Notes: a model not told the origin generated them from the sequence alone. A stretch of 62,251 nt of DNA from JAOPZW01 sp963803375 (GCA_963803375.1 CAWDMB010000002.1:1-62251), one strand, 5' to 3'. Positions 26,051 to 33,624 are shown, counted from the stretch's first letter. Program-made: numbers and translations.

Positions 26051-26077
26051 GAGAACCCGCTCTGTAGGCGGGTTCTC
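26051..26077. terminator. Perfect hairpin inside the left IS end
   Basis: GAGAACCCGC/GCGGGTTCTC, 10-bp arms and a 7-base loop, 30 bp before the transposase stop. It may end the transposase mRNA and shield the element from outside transcription. Confidence 0.55.
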
Positions 26078-26106
26078 GGGGGTTTGTGCGCTTGTGCGTC
26101 GTGTGC

Positions 26107-27813
26107 CTACGTGGTTCGGTGGGCGGCGGGTGTGATGTGGCCGAAGCGCGGTGGTTCGGGCACGCCGAGCGCGCCGAGGAGCTGGCGCCGGTCGGCGGTG
26201 AGCTCGGTGCGTTGGGTGAACTCGCCGTCGGGTGAGCGGAAGCGGCCCTGCTTGATCGTCATCAGCTGGTCGCCGATCGTGCGCCAGGTCTCGCCCGCGC
26301 GGATCTCGGCGACGCGGACGATGACCAGCGCGAGGAAGCAGATCAGCACGTGGGCGCGGATGCGGTCTTGCTTGCGGTGGAAGACGGGGCGCAGCAGCAG
26401 CGTGCCCTTGAGGTCCTTGAAGCCGCGCTCGGCTTCGAGCAGGTTCTTGTAGCCGAGCGCGACGTCGTCGGCGCTGAGCGTGTCGTCGGAGGTGGTGATC
26501 AGGTACTTGCCGTCGAGGCGCTGCTCGTCGCGGATCTTGGCGCGGTCGATCATCAGCCGGCCGGTCTTGGTCTGGCGCAGGTAGCGGCCGATGCTGCGGT
26601 GCGCGCGCAGCTTGCAGGCGGCCTTCTCGTGCGCCTTGCCGCGGATCTGCTCGAGCGCGGCGACCTTGGCCTCGAGGCGCGCGATCGTCTGCTCGCGGCG
26701 GGCGCGGTCGCGCTCGGCCTCGCGCGGGTTGCGGCAGATCACGAAGCGCTGACGCGCGGCGCCTTCGCCGACGATCACCTGCTTGACCGCGAGGTTGTCG
26801 GCGACCGTGCGGTAGCGGCCCTGGCGGCGGAGCGCGAGCCGCGCCTCGGCGGTGCCGGCGCTCAGCTTCATCCCGGCGATGTAGTGGCCACCGGCGCGCT
26901 GCAGACAGCGCAGGTTCTCGGTGCTCGAGAAGCCCGAGTCCACGACCCAGACGCAGCGCCCGAGCTTCCAGCCGCCGAGGTCCGCCTTGACCTGCTCGAT
27001 GACGGTCTGATCGCTGGTGTTGCCCGGCCACACCCACACGCGCACCGGGATCCCCTCGCGCGTCACGGCGAGCCCGATCACGACCTGCGGCAGGTCGGGC
27101 CGGTGGTCCTTGCTGTGCCCCAGCCGCCGGTGCCCGGCCTCCTCGAGCGGCTCGGCCGGCTCGGTCTCGTCGTCGTCGTCGAGGCCGGCCTCGTCGTCGT
27201 CGACTTCGACCTCGAAGTACGTCGAGGTCGTGTCGAAGAAGATCACGTCGACCTCGCTGTTGAGGAGGTTCGCGACGCTGAAGAAGACCGCCTCCTGCAC
27301 GCGCTCGGAGCACTCCAGCAGGAAGTCCATCGCGCTGTAGAGGCCGTCGTCAGACAGCTCACCGACCCCCGGCAGCACGACCTCCCGCGGCGCCCAGCGC
27401 GTCGCCTCCAGCTTGGACGCCGGCGCGATCGTGCGCTGGGCGACCATCGCGAACACCCAGCGCTCGACGTCGCGGCGGTAGCGCCGCGACCCGGCGACGC
27501 GCCCCAGCGCCCGCCCGATCCCCAACTCGCTCCACAGCGCCTGCACGACATGCGGACGGCCCTGCTCGCGCGCCTCCACGAAGTCGAACCCCGTCGGCGC
27601 CCCCGCCGCCAGCGCCTGCTCGGGCTCCAAGAAGCGCGAGATCGACGCCACCAACCGCTGAAGCGCCTCGCGGTCGACCTCGTCCTCGCGCCCGAACGTG
27701 TGGATGATCCGCGCCACCGGCACGCCGCGCTCGTTGCGCTCGTTGTGCGCCAGCGAGACATAGCGCACCACGTCGCCGCTCTTGTTGCGCCGCTGCGTCA
27801 CCCGCAGATACAC
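26107..27813 (-). CDS. IS1634-family DDE transposase
   Basis: A 568-residue IS4-superfamily transposase. The DDE triad is visible as 'IFFDTTSTYFE', 'WVVDSGFSSTENL' and the YREK-like 'NLLEAERGFKDLKG'. An acidic insertion ('EVDDDEAGLDDDDETEPAE') follows the first motif. 'HRRLGHSKDHRPDLPQVVIG' is typical of the IS1634 group. The frame is intact, so the element may still be active. GTG start. Confidence 0.92.
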   Translation of the reverse strand: MYLRVTQRRNKSGDVVRYVSLAHNERNERGVPVARIIHTFGREDEVDREALQRLVASISRFLEPEQALAAGAPTGFDFVEAREQGRPHVVQALWSELGIGRALGRVAGSRRYRRDVERWVFAMVAQRTIAPASKLEATRWAPREVVLPGVGELSDDGLYSAMDFLLECSERVQEAVFFSVANLLNSEVDVIFFDTTSTYFEVEVDDDEAGLDDDDETEPAEPLEEAGHRRLGHSKDHRPDLPQVVIGLAVTREGIPVRVWVWPGNTSDQTVIEQVKADLGGWKLGRCVWVVDSGFSSTENLRCLQRAGGHYIAGMKLSAGTAEARLALRRQGRYRTVADNLAVKQVIVGEGAARQRFVICRNPREAERDRARREQTIARLEAKVAALEQIRGKAHEKAACKLRAHRSIGRYLRQTKTGRLMIDRAKIRDEQRLDGKYLITTSDDTLSADDVALGYKNLLEAERGFKDLKGTLLLRPVFHRKQDRIRAHVLICFLALVIVRVAEIRAGETWRTIGDQLMTIKQGRFRSPDGEFTQRTELTADRRQLLGALGVPEPPRFGHITPAAHRTT

Positions 27814-27902
27814 CGTGCCTACAGCCTAAGCACACATCTACGCCGAACTCAAGGGGCACGACACAAATCGTGTGCCTACAGGATTCGCGTCCTCCGCGGA
27901 TC

Positions 27903-27928
27903 GAGAACGGCTCTACAGAGCCATTCTC
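27903..27928. terminator. Hairpin inside the right IS end
   Basis: GAGAA-C-GGCTC / GAGCC-A-TTCTC with loop TACA and one internal mismatch, about 90 bp upstream of the transposase start. Together with the hairpin at 26051 it would limit read-through from either side. Confidence 0.45.
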
Positions 27929-27990
27929 AACCCAAAACCGGACCGAAAATGCCTACGAACTTCGGAAGTCCGGTGCTACTCACACGCAAT

Positions 27991-27996
27991 ATTCTA
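27991..27996 (-). promoter_or_regulatory. Candidate -10 box (TAGAAT) of the interrupted operon
   Basis: TAGAAT on the minus strand, 7 bases before the GTG of the split HTH gene. It fits the TANANT pattern seen elsewhere in the window. Confidence 0.4.
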
Positions 27997-28060
27997 CGTC
28001 TATTAGCACCGGTCGCCGCAGATTCCTGCGTCAGTCCGGGGTTCCGCCGATGATTGCGGC

Positions 28061-28294
28061 ATGAACGACATCGCGCGGATACGCGAACGGCTCGAGCGGT
28101 CGCGTGCCGAGGGCGTTGACTTCGACGTCGCGTGGAAGTCGGCGATGCGCTCCGTGAGGGACGGCCACGCACGCCACGCGTTGAACCGGACGCGGTGGTC
28201 GTGGGAGGGCGCCTACATCGGGGACATGTCCGCGACGAGCCGTGAGAAGGCGGCGGCGGGGCTCTTCGCGTGCCTGGTGGAGCCCGAGTGGTGA
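28061..28294 (+). CDS. Small hypothetical protein divergent from the HTH gene
   Basis: A 77-residue protein, helical at the start ('DIARIRERLERSRAEGVDFD') with Trp-rich 'TRWSWEGAYIGDM' later. No family is recognised. It is the only plus-strand gene of the phage-like part, facing away from the split HTH gene. That is where a repressor or immunity gene often lies, but no HTH is seen in it. The region after it (28295-28446) holds no gene I can support. Confidence 0.5.
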   Translation: MNDIARIRERLERSRAEGVDFDVAWKSAMRSVRDGHARHALNRTRWSWEGAYIGDMSATSREKAAAGLFACLVEPEW

Positions 28295-28446
28295 CGCCGC
28301 CATCGCGTCGCACCGCGAAACACCCGTGGTGCACGAGCCGTCGCGGCAGACCATCGGCCGTGAGGGTGACGGTGCTGAAGCGTGCCCGGCGTGCAAGCGG
28401 CGGCGTCTGCTCTTGGCGCCAAGCGGCCTGGAGTGCCGGGACGGGG

Positions 28447-28477
28447 GCGCTAGAGGCCGTTACCCGGCCTCTAGCGC
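28447..28477. terminator. Strong bidirectional hairpin
   Basis: GCGCTAGAGGCC/GGCCTCTAGCGC, perfect 12-bp arms with a 7-base loop (GTTACCC). It lies between the plus-strand small gene and the convergent secreted-protein gene and probably terminates both. Confidence 0.65.
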
Positions 28478-28525
28478 TCCGTCCTCGTGTGCCACGCCTA
28501 GCTTCGCCCTGCCGCTCCGGTGTGC

Positions 28526-30103
28526 CTACCGCTTCGGCGCGAGAACGGTGACCTTCACGTGCGTTGTCCTGCGGTTCTGCGCCGCGTCGAAGGCGGCCGT
28601 CACGGCCTTGACCTTCAGGCGCGCGTGGGTCGACAGGTAGGTGCGGTACTTCTTGGTCAGCAGCAGCGTGACCTGCGCCCGCTTGCCGCCGAGCAGGTTC
28701 ACCGTCCTCTTGCTCGAGGCGGCCTTGCGACCGCGCTTGAGCTGAAGGGTGATCTTGCAGCGCTGCTCCGTCGTCGGGCAGCGGACGCGGAACGTGACCT
28801 TGCCGCTGCGCGACGCGCGAACGGAGCGCGGCGACGGGACGACCTTCGGGCCCGAGTGATCGGGCGGCACGACCCGCGGGATCGTGAAGAGCCGGGACGC
28901 CGGGGCACCGACGTTGCCGACCCTGTCGATCGCGCGAACCGCGACGGTGTGGTTGCCGACCGCGAGGCCGCCGTACACCTTCGGGCTCGCGCACGGCGCG
29001 TATGCGCCGCTGTCGAGCCTGCACTCGAAGCGGGCGACGTCGGCGTCCGGGCTCGAGAACGCGACCGCGGCGGTCGTCCCGCCCGCGAGCACGCCGGTGA
29101 TCGTGGTCGACGGCGCGGTGTCGTCGACGTCGTAGGCGATCGTCACGCGATCGAGGACGGGCGTCACGGTGCCGCCCGAGGTCAGGATCGCGCGGTACTG
29201 CAGGAAGCGCCGCACCGGGCTGGCGAGGGCGCCGCCGGCGCCGAGCGACTGCCAGCCCGACCACGAGCCGTCGGGAGCCGGCGAGCTCCCCGAGCGCGTC
29301 TGGAACGTGACCCCGTCGAGGTTGCCGGCCGCGCTCAGCGCGCCCCATCTGTCCACGCGCGGAGTCGCGTCGAAGACGCGCGACGTGAAGATGCCCGCGG
29401 GCGGATACGCGGCCGGGGAAGGCTGCAGGCGGAGCGAATCGACGGAGAGGGCGCCGCCGCCCACGGTGAAGTCGCTGGCCACGACGTGCAGCCCGTTCGG
29501 CAGCGTGACGGGCTGCACGGACACCGGGGTGCCGTCGACGCGGAACGTCACGACGTCGGGCGACCACTGGATCGCGTAGTCGTGGCGTTGGAGCGGATTG
29601 ACGTTCGGGATCAGGACGTCGGTGGTCGTACCTCCGACGTTCGTTCGCGCGTAGAGGCTCACAGGCGGTCCTGTGGCGCCGGTGCTGAAGATCGCCCACG
29701 GGGCGTTCTCAAACGTGTCCCCGAAGCCGACGTGCTGGAACGGGTCGTTCGTGAACGTCGCGGTGAACGAGAGCGACTGGCCTGCGTTAAAGGTCCCAGG
29801 CGGGCCGACCCGGGCCCCGTCGACGTGCAGGGCCCCGCCGCTCACGGTGGCCGTGCCGCCCGGGTTCCACGGCGTCGAGGTCCACCCCGCCGGCAGCGCC
29901 GTGCCGTCGAAGGTCTCGTCGAAGGTCACTAGGGGCTTGAGCGTGACGAAGCCGGGGGCGAACACGTCGATGTTCGCGTCCGGCGTGCCGCCGGCGAAGT
30001 CGTCGTCGACGAACGCCGCCGGGCCCGCGGTGGCCCACGCCGGGATGATGGCCATGACGAGCAGCGCCGCCAGGCAGATCGTGATGAAGCGCGTCCTGCG
30101 CAA
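28526..30103 (-). CDS. Secreted multidomain beta-sandwich protein
   Basis: A 525-residue exported protein. A signal peptide ('RFITICLAALLVMAIIPAWA') precedes a LamG/concanavalin-like region (~residues 40-200, 'PAGWTSTPWNPGG', 'FGDTFENAPWAIFS'). A second sandwich domain and an Ig-like 'FECRLDSGAYAPCASPKVYG' module with 'NHTVAVRAIDRVGNV' follow. A basic Ig-like end lacks any cell-wall anchor. The role is probably surface binding or matrix; no catalytic motif is seen. The TTG start at 30103 is chosen for GGGGAGGA 5 bases upstream and for the signal peptide directly after it. Confidence 0.75.
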   Translation of the reverse strand: MRRTRFITICLAALLVMAIIPAWATAGPAAFVDDDFAGGTPDANIDVFAPGFVTLKPLVTFDETFDGTALPAGWTSTPWNPGGTATVSGGALHVDGARVGPPGTFNAGQSLSFTATFTNDPFQHVGFGDTFENAPWAIFSTGATGPPVSLYARTNVGGTTTDVLIPNVNPLQRHDYAIQWSPDVVTFRVDGTPVSVQPVTLPNGLHVVASDFTVGGGALSVDSLRLQPSPAAYPPAGIFTSRVFDATPRVDRWGALSAAGNLDGVTFQTRSGSSPAPDGSWSGWQSLGAGGALASPVRRFLQYRAILTSGGTVTPVLDRVTIAYDVDDTAPSTTITGVLAGGTTAAVAFSSPDADVARFECRLDSGAYAPCASPKVYGGLAVGNHTVAVRAIDRVGNVGAPASRLFTIPRVVPPDHSGPKVVPSPRSVRASRSGKVTFRVRCPTTEQRCKITLQLKRGRKAASSKRTVNLLGGKRAQVTLLLTKKYRTYLSTHARLKVKAVTAAFDAAQNRRTTHVKVTVLAPKR

Positions 30104-30134
30104 GTCGTCCTCCCCTGGGCTGGGTGTCAGACGA

Positions 30135-30160
30135 TCAACGTGGCCGCTGACCCACGTTGA
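30135..30160. promoter_or_regulatory. Inverted repeat upstream of the secreted-protein gene
   Basis: TCAACGTGG/CCACGTTGA, perfect 9-bp arms with 8 bases between, 32-57 bp before the TTG start. It could be an operator or a leader hairpin. Apart from this and the small gene at 30314, the stretch 30104-30542 shows nothing else I can support. Confidence 0.4.
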
Positions 30161-30313
30161 CGCGAGCGGCCGAAATTTGTACCTGCGGCGCATTGCGCGC
30201 GGCGATTCGTTGCGCACCGCCAAAGGAACGGCCCGGGCGATGGTGCGCCCGGGCCGCGAGGAGGAGAACCACTGCGAACTTACCCCAACTCCAGGATCAG
30301 GATACGCGGTCAA

Positions 30314-30427
30314 TCATGGCGCGACAGACGCGACCGTGACGATCGCCCAGAGCGCGAACCCGCTGGCGACGACGGACGCGACGTCGAGCCCGAAGTAGAA
30401 CACGTGGTTACGGGGGAGATGACGCAT
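30314..30427 (-). CDS. Possible 37-residue single-pass membrane peptide
   Basis: ATG-initiated frame with a basic start 'MRHLPRNHVFYFGLD' and one hydrophobic stretch 'VASVVASGFALWAIVTVAS'. There is no strong ribosome-binding site. Thirty-one bases of its end are repeated in inverted orientation at 31145-31175. Confidence 0.4.
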   Translation of the reverse strand: MRHLPRNHVFYFGLDVASVVASGFALWAIVTVASVAP

Positions 30428-30542
30428 GGCCCCGCACTATGACGGCGCGCCCTAACGGCGCGCTAAGGCTGCCAATCCGCGCGAGCGTCGAAGCATAAGG
30501 GCCGACCTCAGGTGGTGCGGGCCGCCCCCCGCTGGCGCAGCG

Positions 30543-30983
30543 TCAGTCGGCGGCGGTCGGCTTGATCTCGACAGTCTCCTTCCTGGCTTCCTTGGGCAGC
30601 GGGATCGTCACCTCGAGCACGCCGTCATGGGTCTCGGCCTTGATCTCATTGGCCTCGACCCCGGCGGGAAGCGCCATCGAGCGGTGGAAGGACCCGTAGC
30701 GGCGCTCGCGCCGTACGTAGTCCTTCTCCTGCTCCTCCTTGCGCTCCTCGTGCTCGCCGTAGACGGTGAGGATGTCGTCCTCGATCTCGATCTTGACCTC
30801 CTCGGGCTTGATGCCCGGGATATCGGCGCGCAGCACGAGGTTGCCGTTCTCGCGCACGACGTCGATCGCGGGCGTCCACTTGTGCTCGCGGGCGGGCGTC
30901 ATGTCGCCGAACAGGCGGTCAAAGCGCGTGCGCAGGTCCGCCAGCTCCGCGAACGGGTCCCAACGCGTCAGAGCTCCGGCCAT
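30543..30983 (-). CDS. Hsp20/alpha-crystallin small heat-shock protein
   Basis: A 146-residue holdase chaperone. The alpha-crystallin domain runs from about 38 ('TPAIDVVRENGNLVLRADIP', 'GIKPEEVKIEIEDDILTVYG') to 'DGVLEVTIPLPKEA' near 130. 'RRYGSFHRSMALPAGV' is the family's conserved loop. It binds unfolding proteins without ATP. An AAGGAG site lies 8 bases before the ATG. I see no HAIR or CIRCE element upstream. It sits as cargo between two secreted-protein genes. Confidence 0.93.
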   Translation of the reverse strand: MAGALTRWDPFAELADLRTRFDRLFGDMTPAREHKWTPAIDVVRENGNLVLRADIPGIKPEEVKIEIEDDILTVYGEHEERKEEQEKDYVRRERRYGSFHRSMALPAGVEANEIKAETHDGVLEVTIPLPKEARKETVEIKPTAAD

Positions 30984-31144
30984 CGTCCAGTCTCCTTGGG
31001 TCGATTAGGGGCAAGGGATATCGGCGACGCTAGGCGCCAGCGGTCGGCGCGGCATCGGGACTCGACCGGGAAGGCGCTTCGTAGAAGGCCGCAGCGGCGC
31101 CCACGCGGACATCCTCTCGAACCGGCAGCCTCCTCCGCGGCGGT

Positions 31145-31246
31145 CAGCGGGTTCGCGCTCTGGGCGATCGTCACGCCGCCCGGGTTCCACGGCGTCGAGG
31201 TCCACCCGGCAGGAGCCGCGGTGATCGCCCACGGGGCGTTCTCAAA
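31145..31246. repeat. Mosaic of three exact repeats
   Basis: 31145-31175 is the exact inverse of 30335-30365 (31 bp). 31175-31207 equals 29855-29887 (33 bp). 31223-31246 equals 29691-29714 (24 bp). The minus strand reads 'FENAPWAI', 'PAGWTSTPWNPGG' and 'VTIAQSANPL', fragments of the neighbouring secreted protein in changed order. No intact gene lies in 30984-31285. Confidence 0.7.
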
Positions 31247-31285
31247 GGCGTGCTTGATGAGACTCGGTATTACGGACCCAAGCTC

Positions 31286-31723
31286 CTAGCAGGTGGCCGA
31301 GTTCGCGGACGAGTCGTCGTACGAGCAGCGATCGGCAAGTCTGCCATTCGGCCGGCGCAGCCGCGCCGTGTCCTTGTCGTTGTTCCAAATGTAGTTGCCA
31401 CTGCCCCAATAGCGGTTCGCCGTCGTGTCGGAACCGTCGCCGGTGTGGACCGTGACGCTGCGGCCGGCGCGGAGGACGAACGCTCCGAAGCGATAGACGC
31501 GGCCTGAGGCATCGCTGATCCTCCAGCCGCGAAGTTCCTGCGCCGAACGGCCCGTGTTCTTCAGTCGAATCCACTCGGCATTTAGGCTCGCGTTGCTGCG
31601 CGTGTCGACGCCGGGTGAGTTGTAGTAGATCTTCGTGATCCTGATTGCGCCCGAGGCGGCGGGTGTGGCGATCATGCCGGCAGCCGCCAATGCCGCGACG
31701 AGGGCGCGGGTGAGGGCGTACAT
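31286..31723 (-). CDS. Secreted lamin-tail-domain protein
   Basis: A 145-residue exported protein: a signal peptide ('ALTRALVAALAAAGMIATPAA') and one lamin-tail domain ('RITKIYYNSPGVDTRSNASL', 'EWIRLKNTGRSAQELRGWRI', 'VTVHTGDGSDTTANRYWGSG'). Such domains occur alone or beside secreted nucleases in actinobacteria. Two cysteines near the end may form a disulphide. The ATG at 31723 follows an AAAGGAG site by 8 bases. Confidence 0.8.
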   Translation of the reverse strand: MYALTRALVAALAAAGMIATPAASGAIRITKIYYNSPGVDTRSNASLNAEWIRLKNTGRSAQELRGWRISDASGRVYRFGAFVLRAGRSVTVHTGDGSDTTANRYWGSGNYIWNNDKDTARLRRPNGRLADRCSYDDSSANSATC

Positions 31724-31826
31724 CGGCTGCGCTCCTTTCCTCCCGTTACTCGCCGGTTGCGGTCGCCTGCTCGCGCTCGCGGCTGGACGTCGACGCACGG
31801 GCGCGGCGCTAGCGAAGCTCCCCCTC

Positions 31827-31875
31827 ACGCATCTCCGGGATGATTCTCAGGCGCAGAATGGACCCGCAGATGCGT
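31827..31875. repeat. Left palindromic end of the MULE-like IS
   Basis: Nested stem: ACGCATCT/AGATGCGT, then CGGG/CCCG, then ATTCT/AGAAT around a 7-base loop. It matches 33201-33249 at 44 of 49 positions. Confidence 0.75.
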
Positions 31876-31885
31876 TAGTCGTCCG

Positions 31886-33178
31886 ATGGTAGGGCTACGC
31901 TGGCGATCGATGTCGTCGGCCGGCAAGAGCTGGAGCAAGGCCACGGCCGTCTGCCCGCGAGCCGAGCACGCCGGTTCGCGGGTGCGGTTCGCTGGCCATC
32001 ATGGCCCGCCGGGTCACCGCCGGCAGCGCTACTGGTGCGTGCCCGACAAGGGGGAGGGCCCGCATCGCTTCTCCGAGCCGCTCCCGCGCGAGGAGTCGTG
32101 GCGAGATTACTGCGATCTCTGCGAGCGCGATGTCGGGCTCCATGAGGGTCCGCATGCGGCGCGCAGGTACCAGTTCGTCGCGCGCGGGATCGCCGAGGCG
32201 CTGATCGCGGTCGGGGCCGGCTCGACCTACCGCGACGCGGCGCTGGTGGCGCGCGAGCGGGCCAAGCGGCTGCGGGCCGATCCGGAGACCGGCGAGCCAC
32301 GCTTCTCGCGGCACGGGTCGCTGGTGATGGACTGGGTCGAGGTCTTCGCTGCGGTCGTGTTCGAGCCCTACCGTCCGCGGGCGTGGCCTGAGTCGGGCTC
32401 GCTGCTGCTGGACGACCTGCCGTTCCGGGTGCGCAACCCGAAGACGGGGAGCACCCGGATCGCGTTCCGGATCTTCGCCGCGATGGGCTATGAGGCCGGC
32501 CGCCCGAAGCTCTGGCGCGTGGAGGCGTTCACGACGAAGTCCCAGCCCGATTGGGAGGCGTTCCTCGGCGCGCTTCCCGGCGCGCCTCGGCGGGTCGTGT
32601 GCGACAACGACGATGGGCTCACGAACGCGGTCCGCGCCCGCTTCCCCGACGCCGAGCTGTACCTGTGCGAGTGGCACCTGCGCCACGCGCTGGAGCGGCT
32701 GATGGGCAAGATCCGCGCCGAGGAGCCCCGGCACCGAGAGGCGATCGCCGAGCTGCTGCCCGACGCCGAGGCGGCATTCACCGGGCCGTCGTTCTGGACG
32801 CCGTTCGTCGAGCGCTGCCACGCCGCCGGCATCCCCCGCGTGAGCGAGTGGCTGAACACCACAGGGCGGATCGTTGAGGACCAGTTCAACCGGCGCGGGC
32901 CGCGCCCGAGGCGACCCGCCGACATGCCACTGTCGACCTCACCGCTGGACGCGTTCACCGACCCGATCCGCGCCTCCATCCGCCCGCGCGCCTACGGGCT
33001 GAAGAACCGCGACCGCACCAACCGGATGCTGATGCTCATGCAGCTGCACGCCAACCGCCAGGACGACATGACCGCCAACGTCCGGCACATCCGCGACCGC
33101 CTCGAGGCCAACCAGGGCCGTCCCACCATCGGCCGCCGCGCGCTCGTCGATGTCGGTGGCATCGCGTCTCTGCGCTGA
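31886..33178 (+). CDS. MULE-type (IS256-like) transposase
   Basis: A 430-residue protein. An N-terminal Cys/His-rich region may bind zinc ('AVCPRAEHAGSR', 'YWCVPDKG', 'DYCDLCERDVGLHEG'). A RNase H-like core follows with 'SLLLDDLPFRV' as a candidate first Asp and 'VVCDNDDGLTNAVRARFPDA' then 'LYLCEWHLRHALERLM', which is the MULE/IS256 signature. A candidate Glu is in 'GRIVEDQFNRR'. The frame is intact. An alternative start is the ATG at 31910. Confidence 0.75.
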   Translation: MVGLRWRSMSSAGKSWSKATAVCPRAEHAGSRVRFAGHHGPPGHRRQRYWCVPDKGEGPHRFSEPLPREESWRDYCDLCERDVGLHEGPHAARRYQFVARGIAEALIAVGAGSTYRDAALVARERAKRLRADPETGEPRFSRHGSLVMDWVEVFAAVVFEPYRPRAWPESGSLLLDDLPFRVRNPKTGSTRIAFRIFAAMGYEAGRPKLWRVEAFTTKSQPDWEAFLGALPGAPRRVVCDNDDGLTNAVRARFPDAELYLCEWHLRHALERLMGKIRAEEPRHREAIAELLPDAEAAFTGPSFWTPFVERCHAAGIPRVSEWLNTTGRIVEDQFNRRGPRPRRPADMPLSTSPLDAFTDPIRASIRPRAYGLKNRDRTNRMLMLMQLHANRQDDMTANVRHIRDRLEANQGRPTIGRRALVDVGGIASLR

Positions 33179-33200
33179 CCGACACACTCCCGCGGAGCTG

Positions 33201-33249
33201 ACGCATCTCCGGGATCATTCTCAGCCTCAGAATGGACCCGGCGATGCGT
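33201..33249. repeat. Right palindromic end of the MULE-like IS
   Basis: Same nested stem as the left end (ACGCATC/GATGCGT, CGGG/CCCG, ATTCT/AGAAT). It begins 22 bp after the transposase stop. Confidence 0.75.
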
Positions 33250-33382
33250 GAGGGGGGCGAAGCTTAGCTGATCCGTCGCGCGGTGGTGCTCTACCTGGCG
33301 TTCAGCGTGGCGCAGCGCGGCGTGGACGAGCCTTCGCTCGCGGCAATCCTCGAGTCGCTCGGGCGCGAGCGCTGAGCCCCCG

Positions 33383-33403
33383 TGGCCCAACCCTGGCCCA
33401 AAC
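33383..33403 (+). repeat. Right copy of the 21-bp subterminal repeat
   Basis: TGGCCCAACCCTGGCCCAAAC, itself containing two TGGCCCAA-type halves, 113 bp inside the right att site. It matches 19837-19857 at 19 of 21 positions. The rest of 33257-33516 shows no gene I can support. Confidence 0.4.
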
Positions 33404-33516
33404 GCCCGAGCGGCGGTCGCAGAAGCTATCGTGGGCGCGCGCGCGTCGGCGCTCTAGAAGTGTGCCGGTAGCAGGCAGAACGTGCCGAACGGCGGCGTTC
33501 GTGGCCACTACCGGCG

Positions 33517-33562
33517 TTGCATGGCATGCAAGAGGTCGGGGGTTCGAGCCCCCCTAGCTCCA
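33517..33562 (+). repeat. Right attachment site (attR)
   Basis: A second copy of the tRNA-Ala 3' part without the 5' half: 19 identical bases, then 27 bases with 4 differences from the tRNA. Two differences swap a C-G pair of the T stem for G-C, keeping it paired (GGGGG/CCCCC). It is therefore a displaced real tRNA end and marks the element boundary. Confidence 0.8.
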
Positions 33563-33624
33563 TCGACGGGGTCCGGATCCGGGGCCGAGGACTACGGCCC
33601 GACATCGCCTTCGAGCCGACCTCG

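Larger units (their letters stand above)
26015..27973 (-). mobile_element. IS1634-like insertion sequence (IS4 superfamily)
   Basis: 1959 bp with inverted repeats CCGGACTTCCGAAGTT(G/C)GTAGGCA: 26015-26038 and 27950-27973, with one mismatch. A 5-bp target duplication TGCTA occurs at 26010-26014 and 27974-27978. It carries one transposase gene. Rejoining the flanks restores an open frame, which supports the boundaries. Confidence 0.85.
25816..27983 (-). pseudogene. Excisionase/AlpA-like HTH gene split by an IS element after codon 2
   Basis: The 3' part (25816-26014) encodes 'DWLTISEAAIELGVGASTIR', 'RWIAKGDLPALQPHHNGAVR' and a basic end, a second HTH_17 protein. Removing the IS and one TGCTA copy joins it to GTG-AGT at 27978-27983, giving a 67-residue frame. 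A TAGAAT hexamer lies 7 bases before that GTG, the position expected for a leaderless promoter. The gene heads the operon running down to the TerS-like gene, so the IS separates the whole operon from this promoter. Confidence 0.65.
31820..33256 (+). mobile_element. IS256/MULE-like insertion sequence with palindromic ends
   Basis: 1437 bp bounded by CCCCCTCACGCATC and its exact complement, with an 8-bp target duplication GCGAAGCT at 31812-31819 and 33257-33264. Eight-base duplications fit the IS256/mutator group, as does the transposase. Each end also contains a 49-bp imperfect palindrome. Confidence 0.8.

Noticed and set aside
28326..28640. Small zinc-finger-like frame with 'ACPACKRRRLLLAPSGLEC'
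   Set aside because: The motif is attractive and phage-like, but the frame runs through a strong terminator hairpin and into antisense of the secreted protein, and has only a poor GTG start.
33268..33375. Frame reading 'VVLYLAFSVAQRGVDEPSLA' next to the IS
   Set aside because: An in-frame stop precedes it immediately, no good start or ribosome-binding site is seen, and no family is recognisable.
33480..33562. A second tRNA-Ala gene
   Set aside because: Only the anticodon arm, T arm and 3' acceptor strand are present. There is no 5' acceptor strand or D arm, so it is an attachment site.
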